Shown here in pieces: positions 34,375 to 43,287 of a stretch of 64,000 nucleotides of DNA (the stretch's first letter is position 1; each line of letters begins with the position of its first letter). The notes beneath the pieces are model-generated. The model was not told where the DNA came from and searched no databases. It saw only the letters and a list, made by a program, of their open reading frames with translations. The stretch is from assembly GCF_024734405.1 (NCBI RefSeq), contig NZ_CP059556.1:124001-188000 (forward strand), in the 5' to 3' direction. The translations under genes were made by a program, and so were the position numbers. Source of the stretch: Saccharopolyspora gregorii (GTDB taxonomy: Bacteria > Actinomycetota > Actinomycetes > Mycobacteriales > Pseudonocardiaceae).

Positions 34375-34613
34375 GTGAACTCCTCTTCGAGGTAAGGGTG
34401 GGGAGCGAACGCGTCGCTGGAACCGACGCTATTCGCGGGAGAGCGCGCCGGGACCCGATCAGCCGCGCCGTCCGGGTAACCCCTCGGCGGCCACCCGAGG
34501 CGCCACCGCGGGTGACGGGGAGCACGAGCCGCGCCGAGGCCCGGAGTGCCGCGCACGGGACGGATCCCGGAACGCTGAAAACCTGCCCAGGTGCGGCAGC
34601 GGAGCATTCGAGA

Positions 34614-35222
34614 TCACCGGTCCGCCTCGGACGCGCTCGCATTCGCACCGTCCCGCTCCACGGCCGGAGGTGCCGATTCCGCGGTCCGGCCGGGGAATCG
34701 CGAGATCAGCGTTGCCGCGACCGCGGCGGCCACCGCGGCACCGGCGGAATTGTTGAGGAAGTCCTGCGTCTCGCACACCCCTCGGTTCGTGGCCATTTGC
34801 AGCAACTCGATCGCCGCGCTGAGCCCGATCGCCGAAACGAGCACCACCAGCGGCTTGCGCGTGGCGAGGACGGCGAAGAACACCAGCGGCACGAACAGCA
34901 GCACGTTCGACAACTCGTTGGCGCCGGTCATCGAGAATCCGTTCAGCTGGCAGAACGGTTCCTCGACCACCCGCACTCCGGGCATCGACGCGTAGTCCGG
35001 CCGGGTGCGGGAGAGGGTCGCGCCCAGCACCACGCCGAGGCTGGCCCCGGCGAGCACCGACGGCACCGGACGCCATCCCCACCGGCGCGCCGCCACCAGT
35101 CCCGCGGTGCTCAGCAACGCGAGCCCGACCAGCGTTCCGACGAGGATGAGCAGGTTCGACAACGCGCCCACGACGGACCAGAAAACCGAATTCACTCCGT
35201 ACAGCACAACGGCGTCTCCCAT
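34614..35222 (-). CDS. VanZ-family membrane protein
   Basis: 202 residues with five hydrophobic segments. The VanZ signature is visible: an early LGATLSRTRPDY, NELSNVLLFVPLVFF (the NxxLFxPxG-like motif) near residue 104, and late AIELLQM with RGVCETQDFLNNSAGA, the conserved E-x-x-Q and D-x-x-x-N-x-x-G. VanZ proteins confer low-level teicoplanin resistance in enterococci, but in actinobacteria their role is unknown. It is the last host gene before the integrated element. Start ATG lies at the tail of the region just left of the attachment site. Confidence 0.85.
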   Translation of the reverse strand: MGDAVVLYGVNSVFWSVVGALSNLLILVGTLVGLALLSTAGLVAARRWGWRPVPSVLAGASLGVVLGATLSRTRPDYASMPGVRVVEEPFCQLNGFSMTGANELSNVLLFVPLVFFAVLATRKPLVVLVSAIGLSAAIELLQMATNRGVCETQDFLNNSAGAAVAAAVAATLISRFPGRTAESAPPAVERDGANASASEADR

Positions 35223-35470
35223 TCGTGGTCGATTGCATGCCCGAGCGAAATTAGCGGCGGAATTCGACGATCCGGATCAGCCGCGAAGCCGGTGGTCCCG
35301 GGCCGAACGGCCGATTCAGCGGCACCGCGGCCCGCCGATCGGCCAGTGCGGCAGCGGACGCCGCCGGACCCCGCGGAAGGTGCGAAGGGGACGCGGAGCC
35401 GCGGCGCGGGCGGCGGGACGCGAAAGAGCCCGGCGGGGAATTCCTCGCCGGGCTCCACTGGTTCCCGTTG

Positions 35471-35523
35471 CGGAAGCGGGGGGATTCGAACCCCCGGTCC
35501 CTCTCGGGACGCTCGCTTTCAAG
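35471..35523 (-). tRNA. Displaced 3' half of tRNA-Ser(UGA), left junction of the integrated element
   Basis: On the complement this 53-base segment reads from the anticodon loop (CTTGAAA) through the variable arm GTCCCGAGAGGGAC, T arm CGGGGGTTCGAATCCCCC and acceptor CGCTTCC plus discriminator G. The 5' half is missing; sequence left of the core in the tRNA sense is unrelated. It mirrors the 3' half of the intact tRNA at 59053-59137 but differs in the variable and T stems, with each difference compensated. It is not a functional tRNA. Confidence 0.9.
35508..35523. other. attL core (16 bases identical to attR)
   Basis: GACGCTCGCTTTCAAG occurs here and at 59090-59105 and spans the anticodon stem-loop of tRNA-Ser. 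Flanks diverge on both sides apart from the tRNA-like part. It is the expected crossover region for a tyrosine integrase acting at the anticodon loop. Confidence 0.85.
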
Positions 35524-35613
35524 CTCTGAGAACGTCAGTTCGGCCGTGTTCAGCGCACCCATAACCAGGGATTCCTCAGAAATTCTGAACTTCGATGAAC
35601 CCAGCTGAACCGG

Positions 35614-35638
35614 CGCAACTGCTACCAGGACTGCAACC
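35614..35638 (+). repeat. Putative integrase arm-type sites, left end
   Basis: CGCAACTGCTACCA at 35614-35627 is repeated exactly at 58966-58979, and a degenerate second copy ACTGCAACC (35630-35638) matches the second right-end copy AACTGCTACC at 58981-58990. Paired short repeats within about 110 bases of each core suggest integrase arm binding. Confidence 0.6.
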
Positions 35639-35686
35639 ACGAGGGCGGTCCGACGGGTCTGCCAGCGTCAGGAATAGCCTCTACGC

Positions 35687-36157
35687 ATGGCCAAGCAAGG
35701 CGAGAGCGACTCGTGGGCATCGAGCCCCGGACGTCGTCGCAACATGCAGGCGAATCGCTCGCGTGACACTAAGCCGGAGCTGGCAGTGAGACGGCGGTTG
35801 CATCGGCGCGGCCTGCGGTATCGGGTCGATGCCGCACCGATTCCGGCGCTGCGACGCCGGGCAGACATTGTGTTCGCCAAGGCACGCGTCGCAGTCTTTG
35901 TCGATGGGTGCTTCTGGCACGGCTGTCCTGAGCATGGCCGCAAGAGCTTCAACCACAACACCGCTTATTGGCCTACGAAGATCGCGGCCAACATGGCGCG
36001 CGACCGGGATACGGACGCCCGCCTTCGCGAGGCAGGATGGACCGTGCTGCGCTTCTGGGAGCACCAGGACGCAGACATCATCGCTAAAGACATCATCGAC
36101 GTACTTCAAGCCCTGCAGAGCAGCGCTAAGCTACCGACGAGAAGTACCCCAAGCTAG
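35687..36157 (+). CDS. vsr: Very short patch repair (Vsr-type) DNA mismatch endonuclease
   Basis: 156 residues, normal Vsr length. It nicks next to T:G mismatches that arise when 5-methylcytosine deaminates. Family motifs are plain: NRSRDTKPELAVRR, ADIVF with the catalytic Asp, VAVFVDGCFWHGC with the CxxH/WHxC zinc region, YWPTKI, then RDRDTDARLREAGWTVLRFWEH. ATG follows a TAGCCT -10-like box by about seven bases with no ribosome site, so it is likely leaderless. It is convergent with, and overlaps by 32 bases, the 3' end of the drmB-like gene. Its logical partner is the cytosine methyltransferase at the far end of that operon. Confidence 0.9.
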   Translation: MAKQGESDSWASSPGRRRNMQANRSRDTKPELAVRRRLHRRGLRYRVDAAPIPALRRRADIVFAKARVAVFVDGCFWHGCPEHGRKSFNHNTAYWPTKIAANMARDRDTDARLREAGWTVLRFWEHQDADIIAKDIIDVLQALQSSAKLPTRSTPS

Positions 36158-38087
36158 GTTTGTCGAACCTGCCGATCACAAGCCCCCGGTCGAGGAAGCG
36201 GTTGAACTCCTCGCAGCTGGTTTCAGGCAGGTGGGCACAGCCGTGACAGGCCGCAAGATTGCAAGAGTCTGGTCCCTGCCCTTTCTCTCCTGCGTCCATA
36301 CAGACAGGGTCTGTGGAGCACCAGCGGGCATCCTTTACAGCGTTGGCCATGACCGGCCACAGATTTTCGGGCTTGGCCATTCTCACCAAGCCGCCCATCG
36401 TGCCTTCAGAATCGCCGGTTGCGGTATAGATCAGCAAGCCTGCCATCATCCGGCCCGGCGTCTCGGAGACGTAGAGGCGTTCTCGAAGTGAGGCCGAACT
36501 ATAGCCACAGGTGAAGATTAGCTCGTTGATCAGAAGGTGGGCGAGCGTGTGGATCAGCACGAAGCGCGGGCTGAGGATTCTTGGCGCGATCCCACGCAGG
36601 CGGGCAACTTCGCCGTACTGGTCGGTAATTTTCTTGGCACGGGACATCACCTCCGGTCGCTGTTCCCACATCTGCAAACTTGCAAGGTTGAGTTCCAGGT
36701 AAATTCCTTCACCTTTTACGACGTACGCTGGCAGCCAGTCATGCTCGGGGGAGAGTGTCCGACGGCGCAACAGTGCTTTGCCGACTGAGAGCTTAAGGTC
36801 GTGGTCACGTATGCGTGTGAAGCCGCGCAGTGCTCGCGTCTCGGTCAGCGTTTCGATGCGCCGGACACGCTCGAGCAGCCCAGATAGCTCGGGATGAATG
36901 CCGGGGTTTGACGAGGCTAGAAAATCATCAGTCGGGGTCTCGCGGAGCAGCTGGAACTCCGGGTACCGCCAGACATCGGTACTGGTGAGCGAATCGGCAC
37001 CTTCCTCATCGCTGTTCCCGTCTTCCTCGTCCGTTCCGGCACTTGCTTGGGCTGCGCTGTCAATGCCGAACATGTCGCGGTAGCCCGCCAAGAGCTCTTC
37101 GTCGTTGTTCAGGCGGAACAGCTCGTGCGGCAGCTCGGCTCGGATCTGTTCTGCGGTCACATTTGCCCCATCCAGCCGATTCAGCATGCGGAGGATCGGC
37201 CGGACATCTGCCCGGTTCAGCAAGTCATGGAGCTCGGCGCTCACGGCGCCGACCTGCCTTGGCAAATAGATCGATGACTCGACCTTCGGAAAGTAGACGT
37301 TGCCGGCACCGCGGAGCGCACCGCGGATTGGCTCGCCACACGCCCCGGCCGACTCGGCTAGCCATGGCCGTGCTCCTTTGCAGTAGTACGGCTGGTCGGT
37401 GGAGACGAGTTGGTCGGTCAGGTAGGTGTGTTCGACCTGGTTATTGTCCCAGTGCGAGTTCGTGATTCCTTCAAGCGAGCGCTCCTTGCCACACCCCTTC
37501 GGTTTGCCCTTCGAATCGCAGACCACGACCTGGCCCTCAAGGCCGCCGCCGCCGCGTGACTCAAGTCGCAACGTTCCGCTGCAGTCGGGGCTGAGGCTTC
37601 TATGGACCCACTCTCGGAACGGGAAGTCGTCGAGGTGCCCATGGACGCAGATCGCAACAAAGGGCACCTGGGACATGCGCGGTGGCTTCCGCTTGGCGCC
37701 ATCCGCATCCTGCTTGTGCTTCGGGTCTGGGCATTCGACCGGTTGCGCCATGCTGAGCGGGCTCAGTTCGAGCCGCTTGCAGTACATGCAGAACGACCAT
37801 TGGGGAAACCGGAGCACTGGAACCTTGAGGTTAGTGTTCCGGGGATCGCTTTCGCGCTGACGGATCCGGTAGTCGGGTGGCAGCCGGAATTCACGCACCT
37901 GGAGGCGCTCCTCCAGACGCCAGTCCTGGACTCGGTACTCGTTTAGTTCAAGGAGCTGGGGGGAATCAATCCTGTACCAGTGGTCGAGACCGGCGGTGAT
38001 CACCGAGGTGCCGTTCACCAAGATGCTCATCGCACCGACCCCGAACGGCGACACCAGCTGGGCTCGTCGAATGCTTCCTGAGCTCAT
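36126..38087 (-). CDS. drmB: DrmB-like DUF1998 protein of a DISARM-type defence operon
   Basis: 653 residues. The start RRAQLVSPFGVGAM matches the N-terminus typical of DrmB proteins. A first zinc-like cluster (FCMYCKRLE with ECPDPKH) lies near residue 110. The DUF1998 domain starts near 505 with HTLAHLLINELIF, includes GLLIYTATGDSEGTMGGL and ends in a cysteine cluster (CSTDPVC, CNLAACHGCAHLPETSC) near 590-625. In DISARM, DrmB acts with the helicase DrmA to sense and block entering phage DNA. The ATG overlaps the drmA stop as ATGA. It is the last gene of the operon. Confidence 0.88.
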   Translation of the reverse strand: MSSGSIRRAQLVSPFGVGAMSILVNGTSVITAGLDHWYRIDSPQLLELNEYRVQDWRLEERLQVREFRLPPDYRIRQRESDPRNTNLKVPVLRFPQWSFCMYCKRLELSPLSMAQPVECPDPKHKQDADGAKRKPPRMSQVPFVAICVHGHLDDFPFREWVHRSLSPDCSGTLRLESRGGGGLEGQVVVCDSKGKPKGCGKERSLEGITNSHWDNNQVEHTYLTDQLVSTDQPYYCKGARPWLAESAGACGEPIRGALRGAGNVYFPKVESSIYLPRQVGAVSAELHDLLNRADVRPILRMLNRLDGANVTAEQIRAELPHELFRLNNDEELLAGYRDMFGIDSAAQASAGTDEEDGNSDEEGADSLTSTDVWRYPEFQLLRETPTDDFLASSNPGIHPELSGLLERVRRIETLTETRALRGFTRIRDHDLKLSVGKALLRRRTLSPEHDWLPAYVVKGEGIYLELNLASLQMWEQRPEVMSRAKKITDQYGEVARLRGIAPRILSPRFVLIHTLAHLLINELIFTCGYSSASLRERLYVSETPGRMMAGLLIYTATGDSEGTMGGLVRMAKPENLWPVMANAVKDARWCSTDPVCMDAGEKGQGPDSCNLAACHGCAHLPETSCEEFNRFLDRGLVIGRFDKPSLGYFSSVA

Positions 38088-41000
38088 TGCTCATCCTCCT
38101 CGGCTAGGGCAATTTCTTCCCGGTTGTAATCCAAGGAGATCTCTAGACGGCACTCGGCATCGACGTTACGCATGCTGGTTGGGACGTCCCACATAGTTGC
38201 CTCAGCCGTAAGGTCCGGAAGCGTTCCTGCGTACCGCATCAAGCCCTGTTTCGGATCACCTCCTCTGATGTTCGCGCTCCAATCTGTCCGTTCCCATTTC
38301 GCCCATTCCTTAGCCCGCTTCCGTTGTTCCTGCTCGAGGGTCTGAAGCTCACCGGGATCTGCGATTACTGCCCGCTCTCTGAGGAGGTCCACTGCCGCGT
38401 CATATTCCGACTCAGGAAACGGATAAACGGGCAGGGTGATCTCAGCTGACTGGCGGATGTGCGCCACTGTAGCGGCATGGAGCGCTCGCTTAAGTACGGG
38501 TGCGGCGTACGGCGTTACTGACGTCGGCTCAACTTGGGCATAGAGCTGCTCGTGGTATGTGCGGAAACGCTCGTAGTGGCTACGGTCCCTTGGCTTGGCC
38601 GCACCGTAGATCGTAAGCACCAGGCCCGGGCTTCGGTCTGGTCGACGGCCCACCCGGCCGCTGACCTGGATGTACTGTGCTGTGGTCTTAGGCTGGCCGA
38701 CGATGGTCATCAGGCCGAGCCGGTCAATGTCGACACCGACCTCGATGATGTTCGAGGCCAGGCAGATGTCGACGCAGCCGGGATCGCCATATGCGATCTG
38801 CAATTGTTCGATAGCCTTGGGGATGTCGTCACTACGCCGACGACTGGTGAGTTCCATTGGGATTCTCGGCCACCTCGGCGACTTGAGGTCTTCCCGTCGA
38901 CGCAATCCAGCCAGGTAGTCCGGAATGTCGGACTGGATCAGTGATACCGTATTGCCCAGCTCCCGAAGGCTATTTAGGAAGTTCAAATTGGTCCAGTAGC
39001 CGTCCTTGTCGGCATCAGGGATATCGACTGCACCCTGGAGTGTTGCTGCTGCAACCCGCACTTGGACCGTCTGCGTAGATCCGAGCGAGGCGCTCAAGAT
39101 GCCGAGATAGCGCCTCCCCGGCTCGGGCTCACCGTTCTCCAGCAGAGCAGGTTCGGCAAAGAATGAGTGGCCCTCCGTCAATCCGTGCGGTGGAAAGAGC
39201 GCGACTTGCGCGCGGCCGAACAGTCCACGGACCTGGTCCTCGTAACGCCGAATCGTCGCTGTCGCGGCGATGATCTTCGGTGGAAGGGGTTCTTCGTTCC
39301 GCTTATCAGTACAAAGGTCATCGATAACAGGCTCATAGAGGCCGACCATCGAGCCGAGTGGCCCAGAAATTAGGTGCAGCTCGTCCTGAATGATCAATCC
39401 GGGAGGCGAGAATCGCCGAGAACCGTCGTCGGCCAATCCGAAGATGGCTCTGGCTTCCGGGCGCCATGCCATCATTGCAAACTTGTCGACCGTACCGATC
39501 ACAATCGATGGGCGACTGTCATAGATGTCCTGGTCGACCACATGCACAGGCAACTTACGTCTGCCACCGAATCGGCAGGCGCGATCCGCACAACGGAACT
39601 CGACCTTCTTTCCAACTGGCTCGTAGCCGATAATGTCCTGCCCACGACCGGGCTTCCGCTTGGGCCCCATTTCGGTGCCGCACCACGGACAGCGCAGCAA
39701 CAGAAATTTGTTCTGAGCTGAGTTGTGACTTGCTAGCTGGCGCAGGTTCTCACGGGCTTGGTCCCAGTTGTTGGGGGTCGAAGAACCGCCCAACCAGATG
39801 CCAATACCGAATGGCATCGTACCGAGTTCGTCCTCGTTTCGTGAGCGGATGTCCTCCAGCACGCACACAAGCGCGGCCGCCCGCAGGAACTGCTGCGAGG
39901 TCAGGAGTCTCAGGGTGTACCGCATGAGCGTGTCGGTGCCCGCGTCGTCCTTCTTGCGAAGACGACGGGCGAGCAGGCTGACTGCAGCGGCGCCGAGGTA
40001 CGCCTCGGTCTTACCCCCACCGGTCGGGAAGAAGATGAGGTCGACGATCGAGCGGGTGGACTGTGTCCGATCGATGAGCTCCGGGAGACTGGCCAGCAGG
40101 AAGGCGATCTGGAACGGTCGCCAGTTGCCTTTGCCTGGGACCGGTGTCGGCGTCGGATGGCTCCCTGTGACGACCAGTCGACCGTCCCGATGGCGCTCAA
40201 CTGGGCGCCTTTCGAAACTTGATCGCAACTGCTGGAAGAGCATGGCTTCGTTAGCGAGCCGAAATGCCCGTTTCGCTGTCGGATCGGTCGTCACCAGCTG
40301 CCAACCCGCGCGCATCCGGTCGAGCGCGAGCTGAGCCTGATCCATGTGGCGCAACGCTGCCTGGTGGAACTTCTGAGGCAGATCGTCGATCTCGGCCTTA
40401 CGAGCCTCAATCCATTCGCGGTACAGCCGCAGTACGGTTTCGACTTGCACCCGACCGGCATCGGTTCCGTTCGCCAGTTCCTCCATGCTGACAGTCACCG
40501 GCTGACGGGTGCCATCGGACGCGGTCATATAGACGTTCGGTGTCAGGCTGACAACCTCATGCGCAGGCAGGGGCTCGGCCCAGACCTCAGTTGCGAGGCT
40601 TTGTCCCGAGAGTGTCTTCCAGTCGGCCGCACATCCATGACCGATGGCGTAAGTTAGCCGGTCCCGGTAGAGCAAAGCGATCGATTGTTCTTCGGGGTCC
40701 GGCTCGTGCTGTTCGACATCCGGGTAAGCCGTAATCCGTATCCCTCCGTCTGGTTGTGCTCGGAAGGTCATCTGAAACAGAGCTGAGGAGGGGCCTGACC
40801 CTGGCGTCGTGTTGAGCGCCGCCATGGTGATCAGCCGCTCCGTCGAGTCTGCCGCTCGGCCAGGGAGTCTGCGACTGAAAACCTGCAGCGTCGGGGTGAC
40901 TCGGAGTTCCCCGATCGGCTTAAGCGAAACATTCTTTCGGTTGTTAGTAGCGTCAAGCAGCGTTCGCCCAGGGATTCGGCCGGTCAACTCAAAAGGACGG

Positions 41001-41581
41001 CGGACCCACCAGATGCGCGGGCGGTGAAGCCCTGCCCAGGTGACGGATATGCGGTCGTAGTATGCGCCCTTGATGGTCACAGCGAGCGAGCCCTCCGAGG
41101 GCACCTCGCACTGGAACGAGATGGCCATGGCGGAGGGTTTGAACTTGTTGGCGTCCGTTAGGTCGAAGTCGTCAGAGTCAGCTTCACCGCTTAACGCAAT
41201 GGTGTCCTTAACCTCGAGTTGAGGTCCAAGTTGGGGTAGGAACTCGTCGTTCTCGCTTAGTCCCGTGACGCCGGTTGTCTCGTCGTCGGCCTCTTCGGAC
41301 TGGAGATCTTCATGATTGGCCTGGATAACCGTGCCATGGTCGGCGGCGCCTCCAAAGAGAACTCCAACGCCATAGCGGTGGAGTGGATCGCCTCCGGTCA
41401 AGATCTCTTGCCCAGTGCTGGCATCGTGCCAGAGGCCGTAGCTGTCCTCGCGCTTATCGAAGTGATAGGTGCCCGAGGAGCAGTCAAGCGGCTTGCCACG
41501 AAAAAGCTCATCTGGCGGCGGCCCGAATAGTTCACGCCGAACTGCGGCCTCCATGATGGCGCGGCCCTCGACACCTGTCAT
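38084..41581 (-). CDS. drmA: DrmA-like superfamily 2 helicase of a DISARM-type defence operon
   Basis: 1165 residues. An N-terminal half of about 480 residues without a recognised fold is followed by an SF2 helicase core: Walker A PTGGGKTEAY near 522, DELH near 730, ATATIRRYEDQ near 770, and in the C-terminal RecA domain ASNIIEVGVDIDRLG near 943 and QVSGRVGRRPDRS near 977. The size, domain order and the adjacent DUF1998 gene fit DrmA, the DNA-binding helicase of DISARM. Both ends overlap neighbours by four bases (ATGA), so translation is coupled with the NERD helicase upstream and drmB downstream. Confidence 0.88.
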   Translation of the reverse strand: MTGVEGRAIMEAAVRRELFGPPPDELFRGKPLDCSSGTYHFDKREDSYGLWHDASTGQEILTGGDPLHRYGVGVLFGGAADHGTVIQANHEDLQSEEADDETTGVTGLSENDEFLPQLGPQLEVKDTIALSGEADSDDFDLTDANKFKPSAMAISFQCEVPSEGSLAVTIKGAYYDRISVTWAGLHRPRIWWVRRPFELTGRIPGRTLLDATNNRKNVSLKPIGELRVTPTLQVFSRRLPGRAADSTERLITMAALNTTPGSGPSSALFQMTFRAQPDGGIRITAYPDVEQHEPDPEEQSIALLYRDRLTYAIGHGCAADWKTLSGQSLATEVWAEPLPAHEVVSLTPNVYMTASDGTRQPVTVSMEELANGTDAGRVQVETVLRLYREWIEARKAEIDDLPQKFHQAALRHMDQAQLALDRMRAGWQLVTTDPTAKRAFRLANEAMLFQQLRSSFERRPVERHRDGRLVVTGSHPTPTPVPGKGNWRPFQIAFLLASLPELIDRTQSTRSIVDLIFFPTGGGKTEAYLGAAAVSLLARRLRKKDDAGTDTLMRYTLRLLTSQQFLRAAALVCVLEDIRSRNEDELGTMPFGIGIWLGGSSTPNNWDQARENLRQLASHNSAQNKFLLLRCPWCGTEMGPKRKPGRGQDIIGYEPVGKKVEFRCADRACRFGGRRKLPVHVVDQDIYDSRPSIVIGTVDKFAMMAWRPEARAIFGLADDGSRRFSPPGLIIQDELHLISGPLGSMVGLYEPVIDDLCTDKRNEEPLPPKIIAATATIRRYEDQVRGLFGRAQVALFPPHGLTEGHSFFAEPALLENGEPEPGRRYLGILSASLGSTQTVQVRVAAATLQGAVDIPDADKDGYWTNLNFLNSLRELGNTVSLIQSDIPDYLAGLRRREDLKSPRWPRIPMELTSRRRSDDIPKAIEQLQIAYGDPGCVDICLASNIIEVGVDIDRLGLMTIVGQPKTTAQYIQVSGRVGRRPDRSPGLVLTIYGAAKPRDRSHYERFRTYHEQLYAQVEPTSVTPYAAPVLKRALHAATVAHIRQSAEITLPVYPFPESEYDAAVDLLRERAVIADPGELQTLEQEQRKRAKEWAKWERTDWSANIRGGDPKQGLMRYAGTLPDLTAEATMWDVPTSMRNVDAECRLEISLDYNREEIALAEEDEQ

Positions 41582-43287
41582 GGTTTCCCTCCGTAGGTGG
41601 CGCGAAATGTCTGAGTCTCAATTAGCGCGACCAGGCGGTCTGTTGCGCGGGTCATTCCGACATAAAGCAGTGCCTCGAAATTGAGTCCTGCCCCTTCGTC
41701 AAGATCGGTGATGATAACTGCCGGGGATTCCAATCCCTTGAAAGCGTGGATCGTGCTAAAGCGCAGCTGACTGCTTCTGGGGGCTTGCCCATCGGCTGGT
41801 CGCAGGATCTGGCGCAGCCACTGATCTTTAGTTGTTTCAGCGGTTGAACCGCTTCTAAGCGGGCTGAGAACAATCATCTCGTCCAAGCCAAATCCGTCCT
41901 CGCGTAGAGTCCGCACGGCATCGGCTAGCAAGGTCGACTGATCCTGCCCCCTCTGAACAGGTATGAACTCCGGATCAACGCCATCATCAGGGCGCCGGAA
42001 CCGGCGATAACCAGGGACCATGTGGCTCAGTTTCTTCACCACCGTGCCTATTCGTGGCAAGTTCCTGCAGTTCACATTCAGGGCGAAGGTGGCCAATCCG
42101 TGGATTCGCTCGCTCAGTAACGCGCGGCCGTCGCCGCTCTCATAGATTGCTTGACGCTCAAAGTCGCCGAACAACACCACTCGGCCACCCTTGAGACCGT
42201 CCTTCACCAGCAGGTCGAGTACATCGAGCATCGGATTTCGTGCCAGGTCTTGGACCTCGTCGACAATGAGGAAGTCCGCAGCCTCTGTCTCCCCATGATC
42301 GAGCAGTGCTTCCACTGTGAGGTCTGGCAGTTGGGTTTCCCAGAACTGCGGTCCCGTCTCTATCGGCGTCTGAACACCGCTCAGGCGAAGGGCCTCCTGA
42401 TGGAAGGTGCCGACACGAAGCCCCTCGATATCAGCCATTTCCCGTTTGAGCCGCTGCCCGAGGAGACGATTGAAGCAGATCAGGCGCCCCGTACGTCCGA
42501 GTTCGATCTCACGGCGCGCAGCCTCCATCGCCAGCCAAGTTTTGCCGCACCCGGCCGGACCCGAGAACATTACTGCCCGGTTATGTTGCATGCTGTCAAG
42601 CGCATCATATTGCTCGTCTATGAAGGCCGCGAGCTGGTTTTCTCGTACTCGCCTGATGTCGCCTGGCACAATCGCAGCCTCAAATTTTGGCCGAAGGACA
42701 CTCGCGATCCGGTTGGCTGTGTCCTCATCAAGTCCGACGGCGCCAGGGGTAAAGCCTCGGATGCGACTCCCTAAGTGCTCGGTGCCAGCCGCAAGAGCTC
42801 GGGAAACCGCGCCCGCAGCGTTCGCCTTGAGGTCTTCCGAATCGAGCAGTTGCCAACTGTGCCACTCCGGGTTATGCGGCAGCTTCGCCCGGGCGCGGAC
42901 GTGTGTGAACCACACGGCGTCGAGCACTGGCACAGACCGCAGATTCACATCATGGGACCGGAGGTAGTCCTTGATGCTGTGCATGGCTTCGTTTACCTGT
43001 TGGAATGGCCCGCGACTGGTGGGCGCCTGGGAGCCGAGCTTCCATCGCCCATCGGGCAAGCGCTTAACTGAAGAGTGGGACTTGACCTCGATGACCAGGA
43101 CCCCATGGTTTGGCACGACCACGACGAAGTCGGCTTCACCTTGAACCTGCCGGACGTGCGAGGCGATCGCGAGTGAATGGAGCACAATCCAGTCGCCGGT
43201 CTCCGGGCTGGTAGCGAGAGCTTCGAAGACCGCACTCTCTCCGGGCGGCGCATCCTCTGGGCAGTACGGAGGCATCATTCGAGCCAC
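41578..43287 (-). CDS. NERD-nuclease domain fused to superfamily 1 (UvrD-like) helicase
   Basis: 569 residues. Residues about 18-120 are a NERD (nuclease-related) domain with GEADFVVVVPNHGVLVIEVKS, carrying the D and ExK residues of this nuclease superfamily. An SF1 helicase follows: Walker A GPAGCGKTW near 242, Walker B LIVDEVQD near 342, GDFERQAIY, FSTIHAFKGLESPAVI and VGMTRATDRL near the C-terminus. The start overlaps the preceding gene by 13 bases and the stop overlaps drmA by four. It occupies a place in the operon where canonical DISARM would instead contribute the PLD nuclease DrmC, so it may supply the nuclease. Confidence 0.85.
   Translation of the reverse strand: MARMMPPYCPEDAPPGESAVFEALATSPETGDWIVLHSLAIASHVRQVQGEADFVVVVPNHGVLVIEVKSHSSVKRLPDGRWKLGSQAPTSRGPFQQVNEAMHSIKDYLRSHDVNLRSVPVLDAVWFTHVRARAKLPHNPEWHSWQLLDSEDLKANAAGAVSRALAAGTEHLGSRIRGFTPGAVGLDEDTANRIASVLRPKFEAAIVPGDIRRVRENQLAAFIDEQYDALDSMQHNRAVMFSGPAGCGKTWLAMEAARREIELGRTGRLICFNRLLGQRLKREMADIEGLRVGTFHQEALRLSGVQTPIETGPQFWETQLPDLTVEALLDHGETEAADFLIVDEVQDLARNPMLDVLDLLVKDGLKGGRVVLFGDFERQAIYESGDGRALLSERIHGLATFALNVNCRNLPRIGTVVKKLSHMVPGYRRFRRPDDGVDPEFIPVQRGQDQSTLLADAVRTLREDGFGLDEMIVLSPLRSGSTAETTKDQWLRQILRPADGQAPRSSQLRFSTIHAFKGLESPAVIITDLDEGAGLNFEALLYVGMTRATDRLVALIETQTFRATYGGKP

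Noticed and set aside
33594-34607. 337-codon minus-strand frame between the L,D-transpeptidase and VanZ genes
   Set aside because: It runs through a perfect terminator and the small secreted protein gene in another frame and shows no domain or ribosome site.
35471-35523. Functional second tRNA-Ser(UGA)
   Set aside because: The D arm and the 5' acceptor strand are absent, so it is only the displaced 3' half at attL.
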